Made by a program: the position numbers and the translations under genes. A stretch of 64,000 bases of DNA from Entomortierella parvispora. Lineage: Eukaryota > Mortierellomycota > Mortierellomycetes > Mortierellales > Mortierellaceae. Location: assembly GCA_963573315.1 (NCBI GenBank), contig OY752141.1, positions 186,001 to 250,000 of the forward strand, in the 5' to 3' direction. Under the pieces are notes generated by a model, which worked only from the letters and a program-made list of their open reading frames with translations, was not told the DNA's origin and ran no database searches. Of the stretch, positions 46,701 through 56,741 are shown piece after piece (position 1 is the first letter of the stretch; each line of letters opens with the position of its first letter).

Positions 46701-47471
46701 AGGGTGTACCAGAAGCATATTGTAGAACTGTTGGCTAACTATCCCAAATTCGTGTTGATCCGACCCTTTGTCTACCTTGACTTCATGCGGCTGGCGCTGA
46801 CTGCACCCGTGGCCGTAGTGGAAGTCCAAACGGTGGCGAACCAGATGTGCTCTGCTTTTCTGCCAGTTGCGCACCCTACGGATGAGCATTCGCTGGTCTG
46901 GGGACCATCTTTGTCTTTAGCCCTGGATCTGGCCGAGTACCTGTTGCACGAAGTCCGGGAGGAGGTGGCAATTGAGGGCCACAGGGAGGCACTGATGATT
47001 GAGAAGCTGGTGGCCCTGTTCTTGCAGTCATGGGTGACCTCCGTAGTCTCGAAACCTGCTGGGAGATTGTTGGCCGAGGACGAGGACGTGGAGGCTTTGG
47101 AGAAGCGATACCTAGCCTTGGTCGAGGAGCTGTGCGAGGATGGATCCGGAGGACAGAGTATTGCCTTGCAACTGGACGATTTTATCCCAGGTGGTCCAGA
47201 AGCAGAGGAGGAGGCCGCCTCTGCCACAGCCTCAACTGGTACTTTTTCGTCCAATGTGAGAAGAGTATCCGTAAGGGGGAGAGGAGCTGTTAGGGGAAGA
47301 GGAGCTGTACGAGGAAGAGGAGCTGTGAGGGGAAGATCCCCCCGTACTCTGAACGCTGGAGACTGGGTCCCCGGGCAATTCGTCTCGGAACTGCCGGTCG
47401 AATGGAAGGTTGATGATTGGACTTCTGGAACGGCCGGAGACTGGAGTACCAACTACTTGGCTGAGGTTTAA
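40704..47471 (+). CDS. Very large uncharacterised protein with Arg-Gly repeat C-terminus
   Basis: Five exons (40704-41291, 41411-42954, 43038-43185, 43283-46538, 46654-47471) join in phase to 2117 residues. I do not recognise it. Most of the length looks alpha-helical, with many short amphipathic segments resembling HEAT/ARM-type solenoids, but no repeat consensus is clear by eye. No signal peptide or confident membrane segment is seen, so it is likely cytosolic or nuclear. Near the C-terminus, after an acidic Glu/Ala patch, there are repeats of GRGAVR (47275-47330), an RG-rich motif of the kind that binds RNA and is arginine-methylated. The end has regularly spaced Trp residues (GDWVPG, VEWKVDDW, GDWSTNY). 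A TATA box lies upstream. Adjacent genes give no functional clue. Confidence 0.85.
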
Positions 47472-47520
47472 GCCGATCATAGCAGGTTTCTTTTCCTCTT
47501 TTTTTTTTTTTATTAAATTC

Positions 47521-47526
47521 AATAAA
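47521..47526 (+). terminator. Polyadenylation signal of the 2117-residue protein gene
   Basis: AATAAA 50 bp after the stop codon at 47471, preceded by a T-rich run. Only 73 bp separate the stops of the two convergent genes, so their 3' ends probably overlap. Confidence 0.55.
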
Positions 47527-47544
47527 GAAAAGAAAGAAAAAGGT

Positions 47545-50382
47545 CTAGACTTCGAACCGGGCGACTTTACGCTTGCCTCCATCAACCAATATATAACTTG
47601 TCATGTTCTCGAACAGCTCCTCGTATGAGAAATCGCGTTTGTAATCTCTCGTGATGACGCCTGTCTTGACAAAGAACCAGTAAAAGGCCACCAGGTAAGA
47701 GAACCCGAAAAACAGTAGGGCCTGAAAGATCATGTAGTCGGTAAAGATTGGTGGGGATGCACCTTCGGGAAGAGGAGCGTGCTCCCAGTACCGGCTTGGA
47801 CTGTGAATAACACCGAAAAACAGGATCAAGGCCCATGTTGTTGGAGCAAAATAGTTTTGAATCTGGGTAAAGTTGCGGATCAAACGCGCGCTATATTTTT
47901 GGGGGAGAGAAACGAGTTGAGATTAGTGGAAAGAGAGATTAAAAGAAAGACTAGAGCCACAGAAGGTGCAAGGCCCTTACCTAGTTCCCCACGAGTTGTC
48001 GTAGAGAGTCAAGGCAGCAAAGATCTTTGCGGGGACATATCCAAGCATGTACAGGAACCCATAGATGGTCGTAAAGAAGAACTTCTTGTCGCCCGTGACC
48101 TTGACCGCGTAGGCAGTCTTCATCAATCCCACAAAGGCGATAGAGACCAACCACCAAGAGATCTGGGAACCGGTTCCGTAATAAATACAATTGACCAGGT
48201 TGTAGACCATCATCATTGGGTAAATCAGCTGGTACAACAAGGCGTAAGTCATCCAGGGACTGTGCAAGTGCATGCAGCCCAATTGAATGGGGATCTCGCG
48301 AAAGAATGATTTCGACCACCGGGTCTGTTGGGTCACCCAGGCAATGAAGCGGATCGGAGTATCCGTGTAACAGACAGCGTAGTGCGAAAACTTGACCTTG
48401 TAGCCCTCACGCAAAACCAGGTTGGTGAGATGACGATCGTCACCATAAGTACAGAGGACGCCAAGGAAGGATTGTTTGACCCAGGCGTCCATCACATCGG
48501 CCACAATCGTCATCCGGTAGATACCGAGTGGACCCGAGACGCAGTTGACGACACTGTGGTACGACTGTGCTCCACGCTCGAGATTGAACGCGAACCAGTA
48601 CCGAAGCGAAGACAAGAAACTGACCCAGGTTCCCGTGTTATAGATCCTGACGTCTCCTGTAGCGGCACCCACAATCGGCGACTCTGCCAACGCAAAAGCC
48701 AGCTCTACAATTAAAGAAAAAGGATTTGGTTAAGTATCTACTGACCGATTCGTTTTCCCGGGTACAGAATCATTTGAGCCCACAAAAAATCGCGTTTTTT
48801 TTTTACCTTTGCAGACGGCGGGATCCAGATAAGTATCCGAGTCTGTGACGACTACAGATTCGATTCCCTGTTGCAACAGGGCCGCAAACCCCGTGTACAT
48901 GGCGGAGCGTTTACCTTGATGGGGTTGCATCACACAGACGGGTCCTGGATGGTAGGCAATCTGTCGGACCAACTCTTCACGGTCCCTGTCACTGGGGGCT
49001 CGGTCCATGCACAAGAAATCCGGTCGGAAGACAGCCGCGCCCTGTTTCTCAAAGACCTTGATAAAGATCTGGGCCATGTACTCGTCCTGTTCCTCATTGC
49101 CGTCCACAACTAACAGGACCCTCTGATTCCTAACATATCGGATCGCCCTCAAACTCTTTAAACAGCCCTCCAACAAGATTGGGTCCTCTCGATAGCCCAC
49201 CGCCAGAATCCCTGTCGAGAGTCCAACCCAGTGTGGATCCCGCTTTTGCACCCTCAGATCAACTCGACGGCGGTTCAGGGCCGAGAACGTGATAACGGCC
49301 AAGAAATCCAATGCCATCAACATACCATAAGTCAGAGACGTTTGCCAGGCACCAGCGGAGACTTGAATTTGAAAACAGGCCTTGAGGATCGCGTACGGCA
49401 ACAAGAAGATACCCATCGTAAAAATAACCCAGGAAACTTTCTTCCACATAGACACATAGGAGGAGATCAAGCCAACTCCCTCACTACTGCCTCCAACCCC
49501 ACAACCAAATGCTCCGCCGGCAGCTCTAGCAATCCCTCCAACAACACTACCTCGTCTCCCTACGCCATAAAACCCATTGGCGGTGCTAGGAGGGGAATAA
49601 GGAGGGGGAGCTTTCAGAGTAGGACTTGTGCTACTACTAGTGGTCGTACTACTGGTACTGCTGGTACTGAGGAGGCTGCGATTGCTACTGAACATGGCCT
49701 CGGGACAGTTTTTTAACGCGGTAGTGCTAGCTGTCGACGTGGCGACCACGGCGGCGGCAGCGGAAGTACTGGCTATAGAGGCTACCGTTCGGAAATGTGC
49801 CAAATCGATAGAGGGTGATCCGGGCGGGGACTTGTACTCGCTCACGATCGGGATCATAGGTGAACCATGCGCCGAGTGAAAGGTCTCGATAGGCGAGTAA
49901 TTCGTAAATACCGGAGAAGGTGCTCCATAAGGCGAATAAGGGTGATGATGATGGTGATGATGGTGGTGGTATCCATTGCCCAGCCCATTCCCGTTCAACA
50001 TTATCTGTTGCTGTTGTTGTTGCTGGTGCTGAGGCTCCTGCTGTGGTTGTGGGAGCGATTGAGGTTGTTGCTGCTGCTGCTGCTGCTGCGATGGGTTATG
50101 TGGGCGAGCAGGGTGCAATGGCTGATGGTGCTGCTGAAATGGTGTGTGGGCCATCATACTATAGTCGATCGACAAGGTCGCTCCATGACGAAGACCAGTC
50201 GGCACCGGTGCCGTTTTGAGATTTCCCAGGCCCAGACCCGCTAGGCCCTGGGTAGCAGATGACGACGTAGTATACGCCAAGGGATCCTTTGGGTGAGGAT
50301 GCAGGATCAATCCTGCCTCGGCATCTTGGTTGGACGATCGATGGCTCAAGACCGAAGTCTCCTCTGGCGGCTGGGGCGGCAT
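47545..50382 (-). CDS. Hyaluronan/chitin-synthase-like family 2 glycosyltransferase
   Basis: Three exons (50382-48807, 48704-47981, 47890-47545) join in phase to 881 residues. The first ~300 residues are low complexity with Gln, His, Ser and Ala runs. Two membrane segments lead into a GT-A domain: TDSDT (DSD at 514-516), SGPLGIYR (582-589), GDDRHLTN (613-620) and QQTRWSKS (651-658), then several C-terminal membrane segments. GDDRHLTN and QQTRWSKSFFRE match hyaluronan synthases closely, also NodC/chitin-synthase-like enzymes. The product should polymerise a UDP-sugar into a beta-linked chain and extrude it through its own pore at the plasma membrane. Cryptococcus CPS1 is a known fungal hyaluronan synthase. 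Which sugars are used cannot be decided from motifs. The ATG at 50382 is the first in frame. Confidence 0.88.
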
Positions 50383-52095
50383 GGAGTGCAACAGAGGCTG
50401 GTAGGGCAAAAAGGACAAGTAATGACAGTGTTGGCAGAACAAGATGTAATAAAGCCGAGGTAGTGAATGATAAGAGGTGAACGAGGAAAAGGAGAGAAAA
50501 TGTCCAGACTATAGCTCTCTCCTTGGGTGGAATGGAAGAGGTGAAGGGTATTTTAAAATAAATAGATAACGCGTCGGCTTTTTTTTTTCTTGTCTCTATT
50601 GCAGTTGTTGTTGTGTATGTTGATGACAGCGTGTCAAGGGTATCAAAAACAAAAGCGAGAGTGGGACAAGGATTGATGACGGATGGAGGTTGGGAGTGGA
50701 GGGAAGAAGAGAGAAAAAGGAAAGGAAAAAGAAGAAAGGGTCCAATCCCAGGAACGCGTTGGACAGACTGGACTGGACTGGATCAGCAGCAACAGGTATC
50801 GAATCCAATAATCCAGGAATGTAGAAGGAGAAGGAAGGGCAGATTGCGAAGAGCTGTAGGAAGAATAGAAGGTCACTCTTTATTTTGGGTGACTGAGGAG
50901 GGGTTCGAGTGGGGGGATCGAATAGCAGGCACTCATAGAAAAGAAATGGAAAAGGGTAAAAAACGCGTTCAGGAGGCATTGGAATTCTCAACACATCCGA
51001 AAGGGGGAGGACAAGAGAACGAAGGCGCGCAAGGAAATTCCCCTGGTTGGCATCCTCGCTCTCTAGTTCGGGCCGGACGAGAGATGCAACAAGGACCCCT
51101 TTGCCGTCGACATGAACGATCAGTTGACCCTGGGGTAAAGGAGCATGTAGGATCGATAGGGCTGCAAGGGCGCCAAACCAAACCCTGGAGGCTGGGGTGC
51201 CCACAGCTCAGCTCCACGCGAGGTTTCTAGAGGATGTATTTTGTATTTTTGTACCACGTCGGGCAGCGAGTGTCGTGACGGGGTGAGCCAAAGAATGTAG
51301 GAATGATACCAGCGACTCCACCATGATTTTTATGGTGCAGAGTATGAGGGGGACCGATCAACCAACCACCCGATGTGGCCAAGGGGAGGATCTCTCATAG
51401 TATTTGTATTGTGGATGTGCGCGGTGTTCGGTGTGCGGTGTGGAGATGCAACTTCTTTGCAGGGCACCCGTCCCATTCCTATTCCACTGCCTTGGCACGT
51501 GGGGAACGACCGCAAACCGCTACAAACATTCACTATCTTGTTCTTGTCATGCAGGAATGAGGTCGGATAGCACGTCCAAGAGAGGCCACGAATTTCGATC
51601 TTTGGCACCCTGCCGCTCCTCCTCGGGCGCTCCATCCTGAGCCTATCTTTGTCTGGTTGTGATTGACATTTTTTTTTACAAATCTGAACCCGAAGGGGAG
51701 CCTCCCTCCCAAGGGGCATGGATTCTGAGACGACGCTGCAGGGGAAGGAGAGAGGTTCTGTTGCTCTCCAACCATTCCATGTATTGTGATTGTCTTTGTG
51801 CACCCGTCCGCGTGCGAGCTTGTGCGCACAATTGCTCTCTCACCCAATAGCAAGCAGCTTGATGCTGATCTCGCCAGGGAGGACAGATTTCTCTCCAGCA
51901 GGAAGGCCAGATTTCTCTCCACGATTCCTTACCAAATGGACGGCCCCTTGGCATGTTCAATCCGCTTCCAGATACTTTTTATTAATAGTGTTACAACGAG
52001 GACAACAGAGGGTTCCGCCTTATCTAGACAGAGTAAGATAACAAAGAGATTTCAAAACAAAAAGAGTCCGTGTTTCTCGGTCCGTCCTCCCTTTT
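50383..52095. other. 1.7 kb region without a recognisable gene
   Basis: It lies between the 5' end of the glycosyltransferase gene and the 3' end of the phosphatase gene, both minus strand. The part near 50400-51000 is presumably promoter. Minus-strand frames here (for example 50596-51204) are Phe/Leu/Pro-rich and look like pyrimidine-rich noncoding sequence. Confidence 0.5.
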
Positions 52096-53005
52096 TTACG
52101 CCTCTCTCTTGCTGATCTCGATCCATCCATCAGGCAAGAACGAGAATGTCAGCTCGTCAAAGCTCTTGACGATGGGATGGGCTCCAGCCTCAACCAATTG
52201 GTCTAATGGCATCGTTCCAGTGTTCATACCGATAACAGCCTTGGCGCCCGAAGCCACTCCAGCCCTGATTCCAGCCGGTGCATCCTCAAAGACCACGCAA
52301 TCCTTGGCGTCGAATCCCAATTGTTTGGCCGCAGACAAATAGCCCTCAGGATGAGGCTTGCCTCTGGTGACATGGCTACCAGAAACCAACACTGGGGGAG
52401 TGGTCAATTCCATCTGTTGAAATCTTTGAACTGCCATCTCAAGTCCTGCAGAAGTCACAACGGCCCATTGGCTCCTGGGGACAACCTTCAACAGATCCTT
52501 GGCTCCTGGGATCAAGAACATGCCATCCATATCATCCGCAGCAGACCCCTCGAGCTTGTCCAGGTAGGCGCGAGACTGGTATTCCTCTTGGAGGTGCTCG
52601 GGGGCCCATTGCTTCATGATTTCGAAGGAAGGACGACCATGGGAAGTGGCGATCAGCTCTTCATAGGGGACGTCATGAGCCTCGCACCAGATCTTCCAAT
52701 GGCGCTCCACAATGGGGGTAGTGTCGATCAGAGTGCCATCCTGGGGAGATCAGAGAGCACAAAAGGAAAGGATCGTCAAGGATGTTATAAAAGAAATTGC
52801 GATTGGGGGTGAGCAGAAGCAAGATTTTTGTGATTGCATCCAGATAGCGCAGCCATTGTTGGGGGAAAAGAAAAAGCAGATCGTGTCAATGGTCCGGTGA
52901 GAAGAGGACTGAGGGAGCAGCTCTTACCATGTCGAAGAGGAGTCCCCGGCAGCGGATCGGGAAAGAAGGGGCTTCGGCGGCAGCAGTGGTAGTGGTGGGC
53001 GACAT
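52096..53005 (-). CDS. HAD-family sugar-phosphate phosphatase (DOG/GPP-like)
   Basis: Two exons (53005-52928, 52740-52096) join in phase to 240 residues. The intron falls inside the catalytic motif: exon 1 ends in LLFDM and exon 2 opens with DGTLIDTT, together DMDGTLID, where the first Asp is the nucleophile. Motif II is VVTSAG, the Lys is in RGKPHPEGYL, and motif IV is VVFEDAPAGIRAG. The cap-domain wording (HGRPSFEIMKQWAP) fits yeast 2-deoxyglucose-6-phosphate and glycerol-3-phosphate phosphatases. Length is close to those enzymes (about 246-250). The natural substrate is probably a small sugar or glycerol phosphate in the cytosol. The start is the ATG at 53005. Confidence 0.9.
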
Positions 53006-55021
53006 GATCTGAGGTATCGTAAGAGAGAGTGTGTGGGGTTGTACTTTCGGAGAAGGGATGAGGTATGTGCTAAATGGAGGGTGTGAATGAGTAGGACAGG
53101 AAAACAATGGAGGAAAAAAGAGAAATGGAGAAAGGAAGAGAGAAGAGAGAAAAGTATGACAGTGGAGTTGAAGGATAAAAAGAGGCCTCCGAGGGCGGCT
53201 GGTAGTGGGGACTCGAGGTTCGTCGGCGTCATTAACGGAAGATTTTACCCAGGGAGTCCATTCGGTGAAGCTGTGAGGACAAAGCAACAAACCCAACGGC
53301 GGAAAATAGCTTTGGGTTGTGGGGAAGCACTTTGTTTCCTGCGCTGACAGGGCCACGTATTATTGTATCTTGATACGGGCGTCGGTTGAATACAACATCT
53401 GTCGTTTGAGAGAACCCTTGTGGGCCTGTCCTTTTTCTTTCACTCCTCTGATAATTTTCCTCATTGCCCTGGTGTCAGATCGGCCGCCTCGAACGACAAT
53501 TGAGCTGTCAGTCCATGCGTGTTTGCTCGTTTGCTGGATTGAGAGGCAAAAGGGCTACCGTGCGGGGTTTTGGGCTACCTTGCGTAGCTTTGTACAGAAC
53601 AGAGAAAGGTCATTCGAACGAAACGATTCAATGAATAAGGGCTATAGATGGGATGAATGGGTCTCAGAGGAATGAATTTGGACGAATGTCTTTTAGAGGA
53701 GCGAGCAGTCCAGTACATGGGTGTAGTGCATGGCTATGCAAGAACGAGAACAGGGAAAGAGGACTGAACTACGTGGTCAATTGGCGGCCAAGAACGGAAA
53801 GGAAGGAAGGGAGGAGGGAAGGTCGATCACCAAGAAGGCCAGGCACTCGACTCGACCTGGCCTGTGTACAACTCTATACTCTGGAGCTCGGTTCCCGAAT
53901 GGATGCTGCACTCCTCGGCTCGCATCGCATCGCTCTAGGGTTTCGCCCGTCGCTATCGCCCTTCTTCCCACATGTCCCACAAGGTTCGGCGTGCGAAGAC
54001 ACCTTCTTCCTATCCGATGAAGAATAGCGTGCGTGTGCTGTCTGTCTCAGCAAGCAGACCTTCCTTGGCTCCTTGTGCTTTTTTTTTTTTATTTATTCCT
54101 TGGCTCTGCGATCGGACCATGGCAAGACACATGCACACACAAACACACAGCAAAAAAAGGCATGAGAACCCTTCCTACCAACAAACAAAAAAGGAAACTT
54201 GGCGGGCAAACCATGACAAACCAGACATGCAACCTGCTGCAGATAGTAGACTACCATGCATGATTGTTCGCCACTGCAGGCAGCTTTTTTTCTTTTCTCT
54301 CTGCTTGTTCCACGCAAGACGTGGGAGTAGTACAGAAAGAGCACTTGACCTTGAACATGTGGGTGGAGAACATGCCAATGCAGGCACAGGCGGAGATGAT
54401 ACAGTAAACAGGTGTGGGAACCCACGCCTCATGTGGGCGAATGAGATATTGTAGACTACGCAGGAAGGACCACTGTTGATTGTTGCATGTGGGTGAGAAG
54501 GATTGCTTGCAGTTTGAGATTAAAGGAAAAGAGTTTGACATCCGTCCGTGCGGACACTGTCCTTCCCAAGCGTAAAGATTGTGCCAAGAGCGGCAGGAAG
54601 AGGTCGTAGTGGAGCCGTGTAATCCCAAGCGGAGGTCTCTTTCATATGACATTCGACCCGTTCGTCGTTCTTTGTCTTTTCTCATGGCTCTCACCCCGCC
54701 GCTAATTAAAACAACAACAAACACCATCTGTGCAGACAATTTGCATGCTCCACTACACTATTGCCGCTCCTGATAAAAAGGCACCGTTGTTCGCCTCTCT
54801 TCTTTTCTCTTCTTTCTTCCTTCTAACCTCGCAACCTCCGTTCAACGTCCACTGCCATCCGCTTCTCACTTTTTTTTCATTATTTTTTCTGCAACGACTC
54901 TTTCGAATTATACCCCTGTCCCTCTGCGTCACAAACATTACCAACAACAACAACAGCTCACGGACACACAACTCTCGCACAGACAATCCCCTTCTCATCC
55001 TCGCTGATAAACAATCCCACG
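53006..55021. promoter_or_regulatory. 2 kb divergent intergenic region
   Basis: It separates the phosphatase gene (-) from the wax-synthase-like gene (+). Open frames here show no recognisable domain. The last 250 bp are pyrimidine- then CAACAA-rich, as expected for a leader of the gene at 55022. Confidence 0.5.
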
Positions 55022-56518
55022 ATGGAGGTCCTCACCGGTTCAACAACGAGGCTACTTTCGACCCTCAACCTATACACCAACAATGCCTTCTTTAACGCAC
55101 TCCCGCAAAAGCTTCCCGTTGAGCCTTGCCTCCTCCTTCAAAACAAGAACGCCTTCCAGTTTGGCTTGCCAGACGCCTATTACTTCTCGATCTTTTTCAT
55201 CTTTGGTGGAGGACTCTACATCCTCCTCCTCCTGAATTTTACCCTCAAACAAAAGCAAGTCATCGCCGCACCATTGGTCCTTGGATTGACCGTATTTCCT
55301 CTGATTACCTCGAGCATCAACTCTCCACTTTTGCAATTGGTCCATATGGGCGCCTGTGGATGTGTGCTGATGCGAATGATTGACTTGTATTACGTCCGCC
55401 CCTGGAGAATCGGCAAAGAGCCAACTATGAACCTCGAAGACTGGTGGAGAGAGGTCTGGGAACCCTTCCGCAAGATCCCCATGACAAAAGATCAGCTCCA
55501 GAGATTCGAGCTGGAGTTGCAGCAGTCGAGGCTCCGCCAAGAGCTCGAGCGAAAGGCCGCCCACAAGGAAGAACTTAAAAAGAAAGAGCACAAGAAGGAT
55601 GACATTACGAATACAACAGCAGCCATGACAACATCACCAACAACTAATGATACCGACTCGATTACGACACATACCCCCAACACCGCAACAACACCATCGA
55701 CGCCAGCGCCGACCATGATGAAGGGCAAGCCCGTGAAGCAGATCTATATCCCACCATTGGACCCAAACCCTCAGCACTGGAGTGTCTACCTTCCCCGTTG
55801 GCTCTTTTACGCCGCAACTGTGGACGTGATTGTCTTTTGTATGAGTTTCCTTGACTTTGCCCAGATCCAGACCTTTTCGACCTTGGGTCAATTGCCTGTC
55901 CGGATCGGCGTCGCTGCCATGGTCATCTTTGACATCTCCTTGGCCAACTACACCATCATGATTATCTGGGCCAACATCACTGGAGAATCGATCCGCAACA
56001 CGGAATGGACCCTCGTTACCCACTATTTCCCGGGTCTCGCTACCTCCCCACGCGTCTTTTGGCAACAATGGCACCATCTCTTCCAGTACATCTGGGTGGA
56101 TCTGGGAGCCAAACCCACTTATCACTTCTTGCACAAGTATGTGACACCCAAGACCAAGAACAAGAAATTGGCAAAGACAGCCGAGCGAATCTTGCCTGTG
56201 CTGGGAGTCTTCCTGATGTCGGGTTTGATGCACGAATACATGATGATTGGCATGTGGCAGATCCGTCCCGGCCACATGACGGCCTTCTTCTTGATCCAGG
56301 GTGCCGGTACGATCGTCTCCCAGATCCTGAATTCCACTATTGGAAAGAAGGTCCAGGTACCCGACGTGATCTTGATCGCTTTGACTTGGATTTTCAACTT
56401 GACCACGGCCTCTTTGTTCTTGGAGCCTGTCTTGAAGAACCAGGGTCACAACTTGATTGCAAACCAGAGTTTGCTCGTCCACGCCTACAATTTTTTACGA
56501 TCCAACGGTATCTTTTAG
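55022..56518 (+). CDS. Wax-synthase-like membrane-bound O-acyltransferase
   Basis: A single-exon gene of 498 residues with about seven to nine membrane segments. Signature stretches are SPRVFWQQWHHLFQYIWVDLG (shared by plant and fungal wax-synthase domain proteins), an FLMSGLMHEYMM segment containing the catalytic-type His of MBOAT enzymes, and TEWTLV. Between the first membrane block and the second, residues ~145-240 form a basic coiled coil plus a Thr-rich linker. Such enzymes move acyl groups from acyl-CoA to alcohols or sterols in the ER; in fungi some acylate secondary metabolites, but no biosynthetic cluster surrounds it. Start is the ATG at 55022. The lack of introns is unusual here. 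The precise acyl acceptor is unknown. Confidence 0.85.
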   Translation: MEVLTGSTTRLLSTLNLYTNNAFFNALPQKLPVEPCLLLQNKNAFQFGLPDAYYFSIFFIFGGGLYILLLLNFTLKQKQVIAAPLVLGLTVFPLITSSINSPLLQLVHMGACGCVLMRMIDLYYVRPWRIGKEPTMNLEDWWREVWEPFRKIPMTKDQLQRFELELQQSRLRQELERKAAHKEELKKKEHKKDDITNTTAAMTTSPTTNDTDSITTHTPNTATTPSTPAPTMMKGKPVKQIYIPPLDPNPQHWSVYLPRWLFYAATVDVIVFCMSFLDFAQIQTFSTLGQLPVRIGVAAMVIFDISLANYTIMIIWANITGESIRNTEWTLVTHYFPGLATSPRVFWQQWHHLFQYIWVDLGAKPTYHFLHKYVTPKTKNKKLAKTAERILPVLGVFLMSGLMHEYMMIGMWQIRPGHMTAFFLIQGAGTIVSQILNSTIGKKVQVPDVILIALTWIFNLTTASLFLEPVLKNQGHNLIANQSLLVHAYNFLRSNGIF

Positions 56519-56741
56519 AAACGACTAGAAAAAAAAAGGATCCTCCGTTCATACCCATGCTATCAAATTAATTAAAAGAAATCCTTTACAACAAACCAAG
56601 TATCATTGTGAACTTCTACTTCAAGAATTCTTTTTTATTTATTTATTTACAGCTGCTGCTTTGCGTGGACTCAAAACAATGGGGGAGAAAAAAAAGATAG
56701 GTGTCCACATTCAAAAAAGATGGCAACTCTCTTTCTTCCAT

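Noticed and set aside
50596-51204. 202-codon minus-strand frame between the glycosyltransferase and phosphatase genes
   Set aside because: The composition is Phe/Leu/Pro-rich as expected from CT-rich noncoding DNA, and no domain is seen.
53653-54454. Several plus-strand frames of 96-160 codons in the divergent intergenic region
   Set aside because: They overlap in different frames with no motif or splice support and are best read as chance.
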